Assembly: GCF_003185655.1 (NCBI RefSeq)
Contig: NZ_QHJQ01000008.1
Coordinates: forward strand, 1 to 64,000
Source: Coraliomargarita sinensis
GTDB taxonomy: Bacteria > Verrucomicrobiota > Verrucomicrobiia > Opitutales > Coraliomargaritaceae
Direction of reading: 5' to 3'
Length of the DNA stretch: 64,000 bases
Below, one piece after another: positions 62,879 through 64,000 of this stretch (position 1 is the stretch's first letter; the number at the start of each line of letters is the position of its first letter). The translations under genes were made by a program, and so were the position numbers. The notes under the pieces are model-generated. The model had not been told where the DNA came from. It did not search any database and saw nothing but the letters and a program-made list of their open reading frames with translations.

Positions 62879-64000
62879 ATGAAAACCAGTCTTTTTTTCG
62901 GTAAACCCTGCTGTCAGGCTTGGTATCACATTTCAAGGTGGCGTGTCCGCTCGACGGACGCTCCGACCCAGTGCGAATCAGACCTGCCAGGCGCTCGCAA
63001 GCGAGCACGCCACGAGCGATGGCTTCTCTCTAAGCTTATTGGCACATCCCTTGGGGGTATCCTCTTGCTGGCTTCTGTCGGCACTGCTGCACCCGCTTCG
63101 GCTGCCTACCAACGGCCTAATATTCTCTTTCTGTGCATTGACGATCTCGCCCCACAGCTTGGGGCTTACGGGGCAGCGCAGGTCAAGAGCCCGCATATGG
63201 ACCGGTTGGCGGAAGCGGGGCTGCGCTTTGACCGGGCCTACTGTCAGGTCCCCGTCTGCGGGGCCTCCCGGGTCAGCCTGATGACCGGCATGCTGCCCAC
63301 TTCGGAGCGTTTTACCAACTACCGCAGCAAGGCGGACGAGGATGTGCCCCATGCGCCGACCCTGCCCGAGGTCTTTCGCAAGGCGGGCTATACCACCATT
63401 TCCAATGGCAAAGTCTTCCATTCCCAGTCTGACACCGCCGAGCGCAGTTGGAGCGAACCGCCCTGGCGGCCGGAAGGCTGGCGCTCCCGCACGCCCGCTA
63501 TGGAGTCGACCATGGCCCGGCTTTCCGAGCGGGGGCGTGGCTTGATTTACGAAATCGGGGAGGTGCCGGATTCGGAATATACGGACGGGCGGATCGCGGC
63601 CCGCACGATCGAAGACCTGCAGCGCCTCAAGGACGCGGGTGAACCGTTCATGCTCTTCTGTGGCTTTTATCGACCCCACCTCCCGTTCTACGCCCCGAAA
63701 AAGTATTGGGACCTCTACGACCGCGAGTCCATCGAACTGGCTGACAACCGCTATTTCCCGCGCGGTGCGCCCCACGGCGACCTCCGCGGAAGTGAGGAAT
63801 TCTGGGCCTACCATCACGGCGACTACGATGTCGGCTCGGATGCCTTCCACCGCATGATGCGGCACGGTTATCTGGCCAGCGTCAGCTATGTCGACCAACT
63901 GGTCGGCAATGTCATGGCCGAGTTGGAGCGACTGGGGCTGCGCCAGAACACCATCATCGTTCTTTGGGGCGACCACGGCTTCCACCTGGGCGAGCATGAC
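62879..64000 (+). CDS. Sulfatase (S1, iduronate-2-sulfatase-like), 3' end outside window
   Basis: The frame from ATG 62879 runs to the edge for 374 residues without a stop. The catalytic core is complete at its start: RPNILFLCIDDLAPQLGAYG (Asp88/Asp89) and QVPVCGASRVSLMTGM, C-G-A-S-R with Cys127. GKVFHSQSD in place of GKWH and CGFYRPHLPFYAP, WGDHGFHLGEHD mark the same group as the 59276 sulfatase. The N-terminus is odd: the hydrophobic signal helix (LIGTSLGGILLLASVGTAAP) starts only at about residue 53, preceded by a basic, Cys-containing extension of which part is encoded by a palindromic repeat at 62938-63013. No internal ATG or GTG in frame offers a cleaner start. The cleaved form would still be exported if the extension is tolerated. 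Confidence 0.85.
   Translation, partial: MKTSLFFGKPCCQAWYHISRWRVRSTDAPTQCESDLPGARKRARHERWLLSKLIGTSLGGILLLASVGTAAPASAAYQRPNILFLCIDDLAPQLGAYGAAQVKSPHMDRLAEAGLRFDRAYCQVPVCGASRVSLMTGMLPTSERFTNYRSKADEDVPHAPTLPEVFRKAGYTTISNGKVFHSQSDTAERSWSEPPWRPEGWRSRTPAMESTMARLSERGRGLIYEIGEVPDSEYTDGRIAARTIEDLQRLKDAGEPFMLFCGFYRPHLPFYAPKKYWDLYDRESIELADNRYFPRGAPHGDLRGSEEFWAYHHGDYDVGSDAFHRMMRHGYLASVSYVDQLVGNVMAELERLGLRQNTIIVLWGDHGFHLGEHD
62938..63013. repeat. Short inverted-repeat element inside sulfatase 5' end
   Basis: GTGGCGTGTCCGC (62938-62950) and GCGAGCACGCCAC (63001-63013) are imperfect reverse complements (11 of 13), enclosing 50 bases. A smaller CGCTCGCAAGCGAG hairpin lies at about 62992-63005. Read in frame, it encodes residues about 20-45 of the sulfatase. 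It may be an inserted non-autonomous element. Confidence 0.4.

Noticed and set aside
1..64000. tRNA, rRNA or SusC/SusD genes
   Set aside because: No cloverleaf-type segment, rRNA-like sequence or TonB-dependent receptor motif was recognised by reading; a covariance search would be needed to be certain for tRNAs.

Overview
The window looks like a chromosomal segment from a marine Verrucomicrobiota bacterium, most likely of the Opitutales/Puniceicoccales type. Three things point there: two PEP-CTERM proteins, a Verru_Chthon cassette protein A (a family largely confined to this phylum), and a very sulfatase-rich polysaccharide utilisation locus that uses a sodium symporter and many lipoproteins, with no SusC/SusD pair in view. 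This placement is inference from gene content; no rRNA or marker gene is present.

The left 12 kb is a patchwork. Positions 1-830 hold fragments: an ISL3-like transposase N-terminus, the cysteine-rich tail of a PD-(D/E)XK/Cas4-like nuclease, and a small membrane protein. Positions 1036-8969 hold an intact unusual cassette: a dynamin-like membrane protein with a degenerate P-loop, a 541-residue Ala/Ser heptad-repeat protein, a membrane protein joining an HPD-less J-like domain to TPR-like and five PEGA-like domains, and, convergently, a short Hsp70 without a helical lid. A fragment of a second J-like gene lies between the last two. From 9150 to 11502 there is a truncated three-gene run, two decayed tyrosine-recombinase fragments, and a PEP-CTERM gene between them. 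This cassette is the best candidate in the window for an undescribed system.

From 11.8 to 24 kb lies a catabolic block: a LacI-type regulator, a HAD phosphatase, a cytoplasmic GH3 (NagZ-like), a sodium:solute symporter, a secreted lectin-fold protein, a GH42 beta-galactosidase, a GH95 alpha-L-fucosidase/galactosidase lipoprotein and an ATGA-coupled DUF6250 protein. From 24.3 to 30.8 kb come a Verru_Chthon cassette A protein with a partner, a second PEP-CTERM protein with a clear intrinsic terminator, and a VapBC toxin-antitoxin pair.

From 31 to 64 kb is a sulfated-glycan degradation locus. It holds six sulfatases (the last runs off the edge), four DUF1961 lectin-like lipoproteins, two alpha/beta esterases, a sialate O-acetylesterase-like esterase, a metallophosphoesterase-like lipoprotein, a LamG lipoprotein, a D-2-hydroxyacid dehydrogenase, and four large secreted proteins: an alpha/alpha-toroid-like protein, a beta-helix protein, a 2524-residue multidomain beta-helix protein and its short paralogue. 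The first two share a small Hx3C...Cx2C putative zinc module. Taken together (inference), the locus should remove sulfate and acetyl groups from a fucose- and galactose-containing algal polysaccharide outside the cytoplasm, split it, and import small products by sodium symport. Several short palindromic elements are scattered in intergenic DNA, and one appears to have been absorbed into the N-terminus of the last sulfatase.
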